Assembly (NCBI GenBank): GCA_037043235.1
Contig: JAWRVZ010000322.1
Coordinates: 62,001 to 126,000, forward strand
DNA length: 64,000 nt
Direction: 5' to 3'
DNA from: Rhodeus uyekii
Lineage: Eukaryota > Chordata > Actinopteri > Cypriniformes > Acheilognathidae
Part shown: in pieces, positions 37,684 to 49,796 of the stretch
Numbering within the stretch: position 1 is the stretch's first letter
Layout: every line of letters begins with the position of its first letter
Made by a program: the position numbers and the translations under genes
The notes under the pieces: model-generated
Told to the model about the DNA's origin: nothing
Databases searched by the model: none
Seen by the model: the letters and a program-made list of their open reading frames with translations, nothing else

Positions 37684-39508
37684 TTATTCTTTTTCTTGTG
37701 CCATGGGAGTCTATGGCAGCCCATAGAACCGTAAACGGGAAAATGAAAAAATTTTGGCACACTCATAAAGGACAGTCCAATCATTGACCATAGCAAAATT
37801 GAAGTCTCTAACTCAATCTCTATAGCGCCACCAACTGTCCAAAGTTGCACTCACGTTTACGTAAATAACTTTTGAACCGTATGTCCTAGAAACAAAATTC
37901 TTTTGTCCACTGATTCCTTGGGTCAAGACGATTCGATTGCACCCTATGACGTCATTTTCCGTCATGAAAATTTTCCCGCCATTTTGAATTTTATGAAAAA
38001 CCTACTTTTTCGAACTCCTCCTAGGCCGTTCGTCCGATTTTCACGAAAATTGAACCACATCATCTCCAGACAATGTGGACAAAACGGTATATAAAGAAAG
38101 TTGATTCGTCAAACCGTTTACGAATAACTCGCGAAAGAATCCGAGGTAAAAGTCGCCAAAATGAAATTGAGGCTTTATCTCCGCAATGCATTAGCCTTTT
38201 CTGACCAAACTAGGTGTGTGTTATGACAATGATGGTTTGAGGCTACCTGCAGAGTTTTGGCGCAGTGCCCCCTAGTGGTCAGGAGATATGAAAAAGTTAT
38301 ATATTTGCTTATAACTTCTGAACGCTTTGGCCAAACATAATAAAACTGATCTCTTTAGATTCAGTGCATCATGCCGAGTCATGCGATACCAAATTTTCCC
38401 ATATCGGCCATTTTGAGCGTCGGCCATTTTGAATATTGTCATAAATTGCTATATTTAACAAAGACATTGACGTATCGTTACGAAACTCAATATGTGTCTT
38501 CGGCACCTAACCTTGATACGACTCAAAAAGTTTCGAGGCAGCACCCCCTTGTGGTCAAAAATTATAACCAAATTTACAAATATGCTAATAACTTTTGAGT
38601 GCGTTAACCTATGGTAAAACAAATTATCTTTATACGTTCCTTGGGTCAAACCGAGAACACAGATACCAAATTTGTCATAGTCAGCCAAACTTCTTGTCCA
38701 CCATGTTGTTTATCTTTAAAAACCTACTTTGTCGAACTCCTCCCAGACCGTTTGTCCAATTTTCACCAAAATTAAACCACATCATCTCCAGACCATCATG
38801 ACAAAAAGTTATCCAAAGAAAGTTGATATGTCAAACCGTTTACGAATAACTCGCGAAAGAATCCGACGTAATGGTCGCAAAAATGAAATTGAGGCTTTAT
38901 CTCCGCAACGCATTAGCGTTTTCTGACCAAACTAGGTGTGTGTTATGTCAATCATGGTCTGAGGCTACCAGCAGAGTTTTGGCGCTCTGCCCCCTAGTGG
39001 TCAGGAGATATTAAAAAACTGACATTTTTGATTATAACTCCTGAACGCTTTGTCTAAAAATCATGAAACTGCTGTCTTTAGATCCAGTGGGTCATGCCGA
39101 GTCCTGTGATACCAAATTTTCCCATATCGGCCATTTTGAGCATCTGCCATTTCAATTTTTCTTATAAGATGCTATGTTTAACAAACACATGACTTTAGTG
39201 CTCTGTCAGCAATGGTTTACCCAATTGAAAGCAAACTTTGCATGTGTGAATGTCACCACACTCTCAATGTACCACATGAATTGACACTACAATTTGGTTA
39301 CAGCGCTGCCTGTTGATTGAACGTGATAAACCATTAAATCGAAATACTAAAGACCGTATTGTTGATTTTTCAGCCATTTAGACTTAAGTCATATTGAAAT
39401 GTCTTTAGATTCTTACTGCCGTTGGTCTGATGATGCCAGCCATGTCGGCATGACATTTAATGCCCTCCTTGCGCTTGGCCCCGTGATGGCTGCTAGCAGC
39501 TATATTTA
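37684..39508 (+). mobile_element. Family A long body and tail without adjacent head
   Basis: Two-module body of 1825 bp, 723 bp longer than the short body at 5014-6115, which is one module. Minus-oriented CTCF-like sites near 38270 and 38990. Assigned to the head at 31883. Confidence 0.85.
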
Positions 39509-40611
39509 TTATTATTCTTCTTCTGCCATTGAAGTCTATGACAGCCCATAGAACCGTAAGCGGGAAAATGAAAAAAAGTTGGCACACTCATAAAGGACAG
39601 TCCAATCTTTGACCATAGCAAAATTGAAGTCTCTAACTCAATCTCTATAGCGCCACCAACTGTCCAAAGTTGCACTCACGTTTACGTAAATAACTTTTGA
39701 ACCGTATGTCCTAGAAACAAAATTCTTTCGTCCACTGATTCCTTGGCTCAAGACGATTCGATTGCACCCTATGACGTCATTTTCCGTCATGAAAATTTTC
39801 CCGCCATTTTGAATTTTATGAAAAACCTACTTTTTCGAACTCCTCCTAGGCCGTTTGTCCGATGTTCACGAAAATTGAACCATATCATCTCCAGACAATG
39901 TGGACAAAACGATATATAAAGAAAGTTGACTCGCCAAACCGTTTACGAATAACTCGCGAAAGAATCTGAGGTAAAAGTCGCCAAAATGAAAGTGAGGCTT
40001 TATCTCCGCAAGGCATTAGCCTTTTCTGACCAAACTAGGTGTGTATTATGTCAATCATGGTCTGAGGCTACCTGCAGAGTTTTGGCGCTCTGCCCCCTAG
40101 TGGTCAGGAGATAATAAAAAACTGACTTTTTTGCTTATAACTTCTGAACCCTTTGGCCAAAAATCATGAAACTGGTCTCTTTAGATCCAGTGGGTCATGC
40201 CGAGTCCTGCGATACCAAATATTCCCATATCGGCCATTTTGAGCGTCTGCCATTTCGATTTTTCTTATAAGATGCTATGTTTAACAAACACATGACTTTA
40301 GTGCTCTGTCAGCAATGGTTTACCCAATTGAAAGCAAACTTTGCATGTGTCAATGTCACCACACTCTCAATGTACCACATGAATTGACACTACAATTTGG
40401 TTACAGCGATGCCTGTTGGTTGAACGTGATAAACCATTAAATCGAATTACTAAAGACCGTATTGTTGATTTTTCAGCCATTTAGACTTAAGTCATATTGA
40501 AGTGTCTTTAGATTCTTACTGCCGTTGGTCTGATGATGCCAGCCATGTCGGCATGACATTTAATGCCCTCCTTGCGCTTGGCCCCGTGATGGCTGCTAGC
40601 AGCTATATTTA
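39509..40611 (+). mobile_element. Family A short body and tail
   Basis: One-module body. Its tail at 40611 is followed by a family B body, so the preceding A pile lies inside a B element whose head is left of the window. Assigned to the head at 29930. Confidence 0.85.
39768..39827 (+). promoter_or_regulatory. Conserved core shared by A and B bodies (CRE-, E2F- and YY1-like words)
   Basis: Representative A copy: TGACGTCA (perfect CRE/ATF palindrome), then TTTTCCCGCC (E2F-like), then GCCATTTTG (YY1-like), then AATTTTATGAAAAA. B copies keep ATTTCCG, AAAATTTTCCGCCATTTTG and AATTTTCTGAAAAA but have CTATAAAAAT in place of the CRE. This is among the best conserved stretches between the families. 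Regulatory activity is inferred only. Confidence 0.4.
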
Positions 40612-42873
40612 TTATTATTATTCTGTCGAACTTCCGATCGTGCAGACCAAACCGTAAGGTCTAGAGACTTGAAACCTGGCCAGATGGTAGGTCTCAATTT
40701 GGGGGGAACGTATCAAAATATGACGCCAATCGGCCAATAGGTGGCGCTAGAGCGATCAAAATAGCTAAATCGCTAATAACTCCTAGACCGTTTGTCCTAC
40801 ACTCAAGTGTCTTATATCTCTGGAATCCTTGGCTCAAGCCGAACAAAACGTATATCTCCGATTTCATTTCCGCCTAGAAAAATTTTCCGCCATTTTGAAT
40901 TTTCTGAAAAAAAATTTTTTCGAACTCCTCATAGGCCGTTTGTCCAAATCACGTGAAACTTCACAAATATCATCTAGAGACTCTCATGAGCAAAAGTTAT
41001 CAAAAGAATTTCGATTAGTGATTCACACTCGCAACAGGTTGTCCAAACGTTTGAATAGGGCGGAGCCTATTTTGCTAAAATCGTAATAATTCTGGAACGC
41101 AAAGAGATAATCTCACCAAACTTGAAATACTCATGTATAAGCTAGTTTTGTGGTCACGCTAAAAAATCTGCAACGATTGACCACTTGGTGGCGCTATATT
41201 ACGAAAAAAACACTAAAACATCTGTATATGTGCGCTCTTTAGTCCGATTGACTTCAAACTTGTTATGCACGGTCTTTGTCCAATGGCGCATGACGATCTA
41301 TGAGGATATTGGCGTATCTCAAAAAACATGGCTGTCATCAGCCAATGAAATTTGAGAATCAATTAGACCAACTTAACGAATGTCGATCGGAATGAAACTC
41401 GATGAGCGTGTTTGACTCATGGCCCTAAAGGTCTGTCAGAATTTTTAAAGAAATCGGCCACTAGTTGGCGCTAACGAGATTTTTTGCATCTCTACTCACG
41501 TGGTGTTTCACACATCCTCACAATATTGATATCATCTGTTAGATCGTCTCACCCTGAGCAACTTTGCCTCAAGAACCACTGCTGTAAATCAAATTGTTAG
41601 AGAAATATTAGCGATTTTAGAAAATTCAACTTTTTCGAACTAGTCATAGGCCGTTGATACGATTGGTTTGAAAATTCACACGCATCATCAAGGAACACTC
41701 AAGGCAAAAAGTTATCAAAAGAATTTTGATCAGTTAAACCGTTCAGCAGATACAATTTTTCATATATTTCTGATTTAGCCTATTGTGATTAAAATGTCTA
41801 TATATCTTGTGCTCAAACAAAAAAAAACATCACAGAACTGTGAACATGTTAAGAACAAGTCATTTTGAAGAAATGTGTCAGGTTTCATGTATTTCTGATG
41901 CTCATAGGGCTCACAATAAATTATAAACTATCTATATTTAAATATCTCAGTAAAGCTGTAATACTAGTTTTGTCCACAAGAGGCACCGTCAGGCTAGGAA
42001 ATCTTTTTATTCCAATTTCAGTTAGAAGAATCTTTGCTCACATCTTGTTTCACACATCCACAGTATTTTAGTATTTGATAGATCTTTCCATACTGAACAA
42101 TAACCAATTAAAACTGAAAAAATGATGGCTGTGATATTACTTGTCCACAAGAGGGAGCCACAGGATAATAAATCTTTTTATTCCAATTTCTGAATTTTGT
42201 TTTTCTTTTAATATGTGAACAATTTCTAAATTGGCTCTCACGGTACACTCGTTTATTCGATTGACTTGAAACTTGTCATGCACTGTCCTTATCCTAGGGT
42301 CCATGATGGCCTATGAAGATATTGCCATATCTCAAAAAACATGGCCGTCATCGGCCAAATAAGTTTGAGCATCAATTAGACCAACTTAACAAAGGTCGAT
42401 TGCAACGAAACTTGATAGGAGTGTTTGGATTAAATGTGGTGCTAAAAACAGCTACACAATATTAATATTGTTTGATAAATCTCCTCATAATGAACAACTC
42501 ATTACCAACTGAAAGATGATGGCTGTCATATTATTTTTGTCCACAATAGGGAACCACAGGATAAGAAATCTTTTTTATGTATGGATATAAAATTTACACT
42601 TTCGCTAAAATCTTAATAACTCTGGATTGCAAAGAGATAATCTCACCAAACTTGAAATACTCATGTAAGAGCTCATTTTGTGGTAATACTAAAAAATCTG
42701 CAACGATTGACCACTTGGTGGCGCTATATTATGAAAAAAACACTTAAACATCTGTACATGTGCACTTGTTAGTCCGATTGACTTCAAACTTGTTATGCAC
42801 GTTCTTTGTCCAATGGGCCTTGATGGTCTTGCTAAGTTTGAACCCCGGTGATTGCTGCTTGCAGCTATATTTA
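40612..42873 (+). mobile_element. Family B body and tail resuming after the A pile
   Basis: It starts TTATTATTATTCTGTCGAAC directly after an A tail. Same subtype as 6280 and 21981 but without the TTAA insert: near 42206 it reads TTTTAATATGTG, the empty site. The tail is AAGTTTGAACCCC with hairpin GCTGCTTGCAGC. Its head must be left of the window. Confidence 0.85.
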
Positions 42874-42918
42874 GGGGTTCAAACGCGAAGCGTTGAAAAC
42901 CTATTGTAATTGTTAGGA

Positions 42919-42950
<32 letters not shown>

Positions 42951-45091
42951 CTTCTGCCGTAATGCGTCTTGTGCAGACCAAACCGTAAGGTCTAGAGACT
43001 TGAAACTTTGTCAGATGGTAGGTCTCAATTTGGGGAGAACGTATCAAAATATGACGCAAATCGGGCTATAGGTGGCGCTACAGCGACTACAAACGCGTAC
43101 ATGTTCATAACTCGTAAACCGTTTGTCGTACACTCAAGTGTCTTATATCTCTGGAATCCTTGGCTCAAGACTTAAAAAATGTATATCTCCGATTTCATTT
43201 CCGCCTATAAAAATTTTCCGCCATTTTGAATTTTCTGAAAAAAAAAGTTTTCGAACTCCTCATAGACCGTTTGTCCAAATAACGCGAAACTTCACACATA
43301 TCATCTAGAGACTCTCATGACCAAAAGTTATTCAAATAATTTTGATCGGTGATTCACGCTTGCAACGACACGCTAAAACGTTCGCATAGTGCGGTGACAC
43401 TTTTGCTAAAATCAGAATAGCTCTGGAACGCAAAGAGATAATCTCACCAAACTTCACATAGTCATGTATAAGCTCAATTTGTGGTCACACCAAAAAAACT
43501 GGGCCAGTTGACCACTTGGTGGCGCTATATTGCGAAAAAAACACTCAATCACCTGTACAGGGTCACATTGTAGTCCGATTGACCTGAGACTTGTCATGCA
43601 CGGTCTTTGTCCAAGGGTCCATGATGGTCTATGAGGACATTGGTGTATCTCAAAAAACATGACCGTCATCGGCCAATGAACTTTGAGCATCAATTAGACC
43701 AGCTTAACGAAGGTCGATCGGAACGAAACTCGATGGGCGTGTTTGACTCATGGCCCTAGTGGTCTGTCAGAATTTTGAAGAAAATCGGACACTAGTTGGC
43801 GCTAACGAGTTTTTTGCGTCTCTACTCACGTGGTGTTTCACGCATCCACAAAATATTGACTTCATCTGATAGATCTCCTCATACTGAACAACTTTGCCTC
43901 AAGAACCACTGCTGTCAATCAAATTGTTTGCGAAATATTGGAGATTTTTGAAATTTCAAATTTTTCGAACTCGTCATAGGCCGTCAATCTCACTGTCTTG
44001 AAAATTCACATGCATCATCTAGGGACACTCAAGGCAAAAAGTTGTCAAAGGATTTTCGATTAGTTAAACCGTTCAGCAGATACAATTTTTCATATATTTC
44101 TGATTTGGCCTATTGTGATTAAAATGTCTATATATCTTGTCCAAAAACAAGAAACTTCACAAAACTGTGTAAATGTTAAGAACCAGACATTATGAAGAAA
44201 CTTGTGAGGTTTCATGTATTTCTGATGCTCGTACGGCTCACAATAAATTATAAACCATCTACATTTTAAAATCTTAGAAAAGCTGTAATACTAGTTTTGT
44301 CCACAAGAAAAACGTCACAGATCTGTGAACATGTTAAGAACAAGTCATTTTGAAGAAATGTGTCAGGTCTCATGTATTTCTGATGCTCATAGGGCTCACA
44401 ATAAATTACAAATGATCTACATTTTAAAATCTTAGAAAAGCTGTAATACTACTTTTGTCCACAAGAGGCACCATCAGGCTAGAAAATCTTTTTATTTGGA
44501 GAACAAGTCAGATTGACATAGACTGACATAAACCGACAGAACAGTTCAGATGTTCAGTTCACAATATTAATATCATTTAATCTTCTCAGTCTGAACATCT
44601 TTGAAAGATGTCTATTCATTGTTTGCACAGAGTAGAAACTTCACAGAACTGTGCTCATTAGGAAAACTAGTCAGATTGACAAAAAAAGGTCATAACAGTT
44701 CAAATGATATGACGTGTAGTGTTAAACATATCCACATTGTTATCATTTGATAGATCTTCCCATACTGAAAAAAATTGTAACATGTCTATATATCATTTAC
44801 ACAAACTAGAAACTTCATAAAGCTCTGTTTATGTGGAGAACAAGTCAGATTGACATAAACCGACATACACCGACATAACTGTTCAAATGTTCAGTTCACA
44901 ATGTCAATATCATTTGATCTTCTCATTCTGAACATCTTTGAAAGATGTCTATACATTGTTTACACAAAGTAGAAACTTCACAGAACTGTGCTCATTAGGA
45001 GAACCAGTCAGATTGACCACAAACCGTCTTGACAGCTCAGATGGTCTTGCGACGTTTGAACCCCGGTCATTGCTGCTTGCAGCTATATTTA
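42874..45091 (+). mobile_element. Family B element, complete
   Basis: The head abuts the previous tail and is followed by nine TTA units and CTTCTGCCGTAATGCG. It is the near-identical sister of 25584-27730 but has a head. Ends CGTTTGAACCCC, GCTGCTTGCAGC, TATATTTA. Confidence 0.87.
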
Positions 45092-47250
45092 TTATTATTA
45101 TTATTATTATTCTGCCGTACTTCTTATCGTGCAGACCAAACCGTAAGGTCTAGAGACTTGAAAGTTGGTCAGATGGTAGGTCTCAATTTGGGGAGAACGT
45201 ATCAAAATATGACGCAAATCGGGCAATAGGTGGCGCTACAGCGACTACAAACGCGTACACGCTCGTAACTCGTAAACCGTTTGTCGTACACTCAAGTGTC
45301 TTATATCTCTGGAATCCTTGGCTCAAGACTTAGAAAATGTATATCTCCGATTTCATTTCCGCCCATAAAAATTTTCCGCCATTTTGAATTTTCTGAAAAA
45401 AATTTTTTTCGAACTCCTCATAGGCCGTTTGTCCAAATCACGCAAAATTTCACACGCATCATCTAGAGACTCTCATGACCAAAAGTTGTCAAAGGAATTT
45501 TGATCGGTGATTCACGCTTGCAACAAGACAATAAAACGTTCGGATAAGGCGGAGACACTTTTGCTAAAATCGTAATAGCTCTGGAACGCAAAGAGATAAT
45601 CTCACCAAACTTCACATAGTCATGTATAAGCTCAATTTGTGGTCACACCAAAAAAACTGCGATGATTGACCACTTGGTGGCGCTATATTGCGAAAAAAAC
45701 ACTCAATCACCTGTACAGGGTCACATGTTAGTCCAATTGACCTGAGACTTGTCATGCACGGTCTTTGTCCAAGGGTCCATCATGGTCTATGAGGACATTG
45801 GTGTATCTCAAAAAACATGACCGTCATCGGCCAATGAACTTTGAGCATCAATTAGACTAGCTTAACGAAGGTCGATCGGAACGAAACTCGATGGGCGAGT
45901 TTGACTCAGAGCCCTAGTGGTCTGTCAGAATTTTGAAGAAAATCGGTCACTAGTTGGCGCTAACGAGTTTTTTGCGTCTCTACTCACGTGGTGTTTCACG
46001 CATCCACAAAATATTGATATCATCTGATAGATCTCCTCATACTGAACAACTTTGCCTCAAGAACCACTGCTGTCAATCAAATTGTTTGCGAAATATTGGA
46101 GATTTTTGAAATTTCAAATTTTTCGAACTCGTCATAGCCCGTCAATCTCACTGGCTTGAAAATTCACACGCATCATCTAGGGACACTCAAGGCAAAAAGT
46201 TGTCAAAGGATTTTTGATTAGTTAAACCGTTCAGCAGATACAATTTTTCATATATTTGTGATTTGTCCTATTGTGATTAAAATGTCTATATATCATGTCC
46301 AAAAACAAGAAACTTCACAAAACTGTGTAAATGTTAAGAACAAGACATTATGAAGAAACTTGTGAGGTTTCATGTATTTCTGATGCTCGTACGGCTCACA
46401 ATAAATTATAAACTTTCTATATTTTGAAATCTTAGAAAAGCTGTCATACTAGTTTTGTCCACAAGAGAAATGTCACAGATCTGTGAACATGTTGAGAACA
46501 AGTCATTTTGAAGAAATGTGTCAGGTCTCATGTATTTCTGATGCTCATAGGGCTCACAATAAATTACAAACGATGTACATTTTAAAATCTTAGAAAAGCT
46601 GTAATACTACTTTTGTCCACAAGAGGCACCATCAGGCTAGAAAATCTTTTTATGTGGAGAACAAGTCAGATTGACATAGACTGACATAAACCGACAGAAC
46701 AGTTCAGATGTTCAGTTCACAATATTAATATCATTTAATCTTCTCAGTCTGAACATCTTTGAAAGATGTCTATTCATTGTTTGCACAGAGTAGAAACTTC
46801 ACAGAACTGTGCTCATTAGGAAAACTAGTCAGATTGACAAAAAAAGGTCATAACAGTTCAAATGATATGACGTGCAGTGTTAAACATATCCACATTGTTA
46901 TCATTTGGTAGATCTTCCCATACTGAAAAAAATTTGTAACATGTCTATATATCATTTACACAAACTAGAAACTTCATAAAGCTTTGTGTATGTGGAGAAC
47001 AAGTCAGATTGACATAGACCGACATAAACCGACATAACTGTTCATATGTTCAGTTCACAATGTCAATATCATTTGATCTTCTCATTCTGAACATCTTTGA
47101 AAGATGTCTATACATTGTTTGTACAGAGTAGAAACTTCACAGAACTGTGCACATTAGGAGAACTAGTCAGATTGACCACAAACCGTCTTGACAGCTCAGA
47201 TGGTCTTGCGACGTTTGAACCCCGGTCATTGCTGCTTGCAGCTATATTTA
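45092..47250 (+). mobile_element. Family B body and tail, outermost element of the pile
   Basis: Last unit of the pile; closely similar to 12571-14728. After its TATATTTA at 47250 the sequence changes to TTATTTTTATTGTTATTTATT and then non-repeat DNA, so this is probably the right edge of the outermost insertion. Its head should be left of the window. Confidence 0.85.
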
Positions 47251-47936
47251 TTATTTTTATTGTTATTTATTATTATTAACTTGTGTCCAAGGTTTGCCTC
47301 AAAATCTTTTGTACATTTTATACATTACCCAGGGGTTTGTACTACCTCCAGTGTACACCTAAACACTTCTTTGATGGTCCTGCTGACGTGCTTCTGTTGC
47401 TATTTGTGCACGTGAAGAGTGAATCTGTAATTGGATTGGAGAGTTCCTGTCTCTGGCAGACCATTAAAGTAAAGGGCCATGGGTTGTTTGGAACTACTAT
47501 GGTCCTAAAGAGAGCAGAAGGTAGTGAAGCTATGGCAAAAGTGAATTTCTAATTCATTGCTGCTGTGAAACCAGCAACAGTGTTTTTCTTCTGCCTAACA
47601 GCCTCTGATTTTCCTTGACATGCACACTTTCCTTTGATGTAATCTGCAATTTTCCATACCTCCAGCTTCTCATGTGTTATTTAATACTGAGCGTGGATTT
47701 GAAAGCAATGCTTGTGCCCGATGCAATCATCTGAAGCCCATTTTGCTGAAAGAGATTCTTACTTTTCACTTTTTTTTAAATGTATACCAAAGAATGCAGT
47801 CCCATCTACATGTCAGCATTCCACTTGTTGTTAAAGGGGAATAGATATCCATCTGGTGTCTCAAGATCCCTTGTAAAAAGAAGTACATCATAATTTATTT
47901 TTAAAAAGAGTACTTATTATAGAGAAAATATAACTG
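47251..47936 (+). other. Non-repeat flank, no clear gene
   Basis: A T/A-rich target remnant (47251-47279), then sequence unrelated to the pile. An open frame from 47283 to 47552 (89 codons) and a shorter one through TACATTACCCAG near 47332, an acceptor-like site, could be an exon. I recognise no protein and splice context is weak. Confidence 0.4.
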
Positions 47937-48630
47937 TGTCGAGTAGGGCGGGGTGAGGCTCGCAGGTGAGGCTCATTATCAATCACGCCACCGGCTCTCG
48001 TTACGCTCTCACGGTCCCTCGACCCCGCCCTGCTCGCCACATACCCCCAACGCCCTTCGCAGGCCGGGGGGGTACTCAACCCACACTCCCCACCCCCTTT
48101 GGACGCGGCACCTGGGGGTAAGGACAGATGAGGCGAGGGAAAAGGAAACGGAGGCAGGAGGAGCGACAGAGACGAGAGAGGGGAGAGAGGAAAAAGAAAG
48201 AAAAAAAATCTTTGTCCGCTTCCAAGACACGCTGACTGGTACTTCCTCGCGGAGCCGTGCGATGGCACTGGACGCTGATCCGTGGACGGTCCGACGCTCC
48301 TCCGCCTCCTGTCGGCCATTGATGGCTCCTCCTTGTTCAATGTCCAGGGAGGAAGGATGTAGGAACCGGCGAACATTTAACAACTTTACTGACTCAAATA
48401 AAAGCTAAATACAAAATAAACATAATGGTGGCAGTCCCTCATGGACGACTGCCGCCCACACACACAGAACACAGCATAAAGTCCAGGCCTGGTCCTTGTC
48501 CTTCACTGTCGTTGCTCCTCCTTTATGCCCCCACTCCGCCGCGAGACAAGAGACCAGTGGCTCTATCGATCACGCCACCAGCTCTCGTGAAGCTCTCACG
48601 GTCCCTCAACCCGCCCTGCTCGCCACGATA
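47937..48630 (-). repeat. GC-rich repeat with three copies of a GCGAGCAGGGCGGG-type block
   Basis: GTCGAGTAGGGCGGGGT near 47939 is the imperfect inverted complement of ACCCCGCCCTGCTCGCC near 48024-48040, and a direct copy of the latter block lies at 48605-48625. A ~60-bp block (ATCACGCCACC, GCTCTCACGGTCCCTC) is directly repeated near 47980-48040 and 48570-48627. Base composition contrasts sharply with the flanks. It may be part of an LTR-like element read on the minus strand; I cannot classify it. Confidence 0.5.
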
Positions 48631-49788
48631 ACGTTAAATGCAAACTAATTATAATTAAATCAAAGCATAGGCCTACTGTAGTTTAAATATACAATAGATG
48701 CAATTAGCTGAAATTAAACTACACAATTTTCAGAATATTTGTATGCGTTTTTGCCATTAATTTACAAGACAGCAGATTTTTGCCAGCCTGTAAATTAAAG
48801 CTTTTGGAATTGGATTAGTTTCAAAGTGCAGGTTTGTGAAAATTTTATTATATATTGTCTCCATGTAAACTACAAAAACATGAATTATTAAAATTGGTGA
48901 TTTCATGCGTATTACATTTTCAGTCTATAGGCACTTAGTGTTTCTTTACAAAGTGACCTTGCCAACTTCTGGGCTGTTATGATTAATACGGTGTTTTTAG
49001 TAGTTTTCACAGATGCTTTTGAATGGGGATTTTTTTACTATCATCTGAACGTGAAAAAAGTTTTCAGTACATCGTATTCGAGTAAATATACACTGTAAAC
49101 GCTAATGTTGTCTTAATGATGATTAGTAAGGTATGCCTTGATCCTTATGCCCTGAGAAGTATGCTTGAATATGAAAAGCAAAATAAGTTGCAGAAGCCTG
49201 CTGCTAAACGTTTCACACAGAGCTTGCAAAAAATGAATTGCTCTTTGCTGTGTAAATATTGAGGTCATTCAAAACTCATTTGTTTTTTGTGGATATAGAT
49301 AGATAGATAGATAGATTAACACTGCGTCCACATGCATATGACTATGAGCATGATTGATCCTATATTTCTAATATTCTATAGAGCTTTTCATCTTTTTTTA
49401 GAATTTGAAAGATAACAGATATTGTTTGGACTCTACTTGTAGTCCTTGAGAACCAAAAAAATAATCCTTGAAAAGTCATTGGAAGCTCTGGAATTTCATT
49501 TTTACAGTATCTTTATGAAACATGTTCTATCTTTAAGAATTTTGACCTTTTTATCTCCTTTATTATGACTGACCATCCACTATATACAGGAAGAGATCTG
49601 ATCAAAAATTTAAATTATTAAAGCTAAAACAAGATTTGAATTTTTAAGGACTGTTTTAAGTACAGCAGTGTCAATCCATGACTTACTACATAACAAAAAA
49701 GAAAAAGGAATACCCTGTATATCAAATTGGTCCTAGAATTGCAACCAATTTTAATGAAGTATGGTTTACATAGTTATGGATTGTGAGT
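48631..49788. other. AT-rich DNA without recognisable features
   Basis: No ORF or repeat structure apart from a short (GATA)n microsatellite at about 49290-49315. Confidence 0.7.
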
Positions 49789-49796
49789 GTGCCATC

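Noticed and set aside
1180..42930. Short palindromic repeats at many places, at first glance CRISPR-like
   Set aside because: They sit once per element at a fixed place, are spaced by kilobases or by TTA tracts, and the genome is animal. They are the element heads.
1..47250. Simple tandem satellite array as the explanation of the whole pile
   Set aside because: Unit lengths vary from about 1.1 to 3.6 kb, families alternate, heads and tails are unequal in number but ordered, and bodies resume after foreign elements. Nested insertion explains this better, with some later duplication.
67..47300. Dozens of 60-120-codon open frames across the A/B pile
   Set aside because: The same frames recur in every copy of the repeats on both strands, change length with each small mutation and match no known protein. 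They are by-products of the repeated sequence.
47888..48631. Open frames of up to 162 codons in the GC-rich block
   Set aside because: Overlapping frames on both strands in GC-rich repeat sequence with no recognisable domain; GC-rich DNA has few stops by chance.
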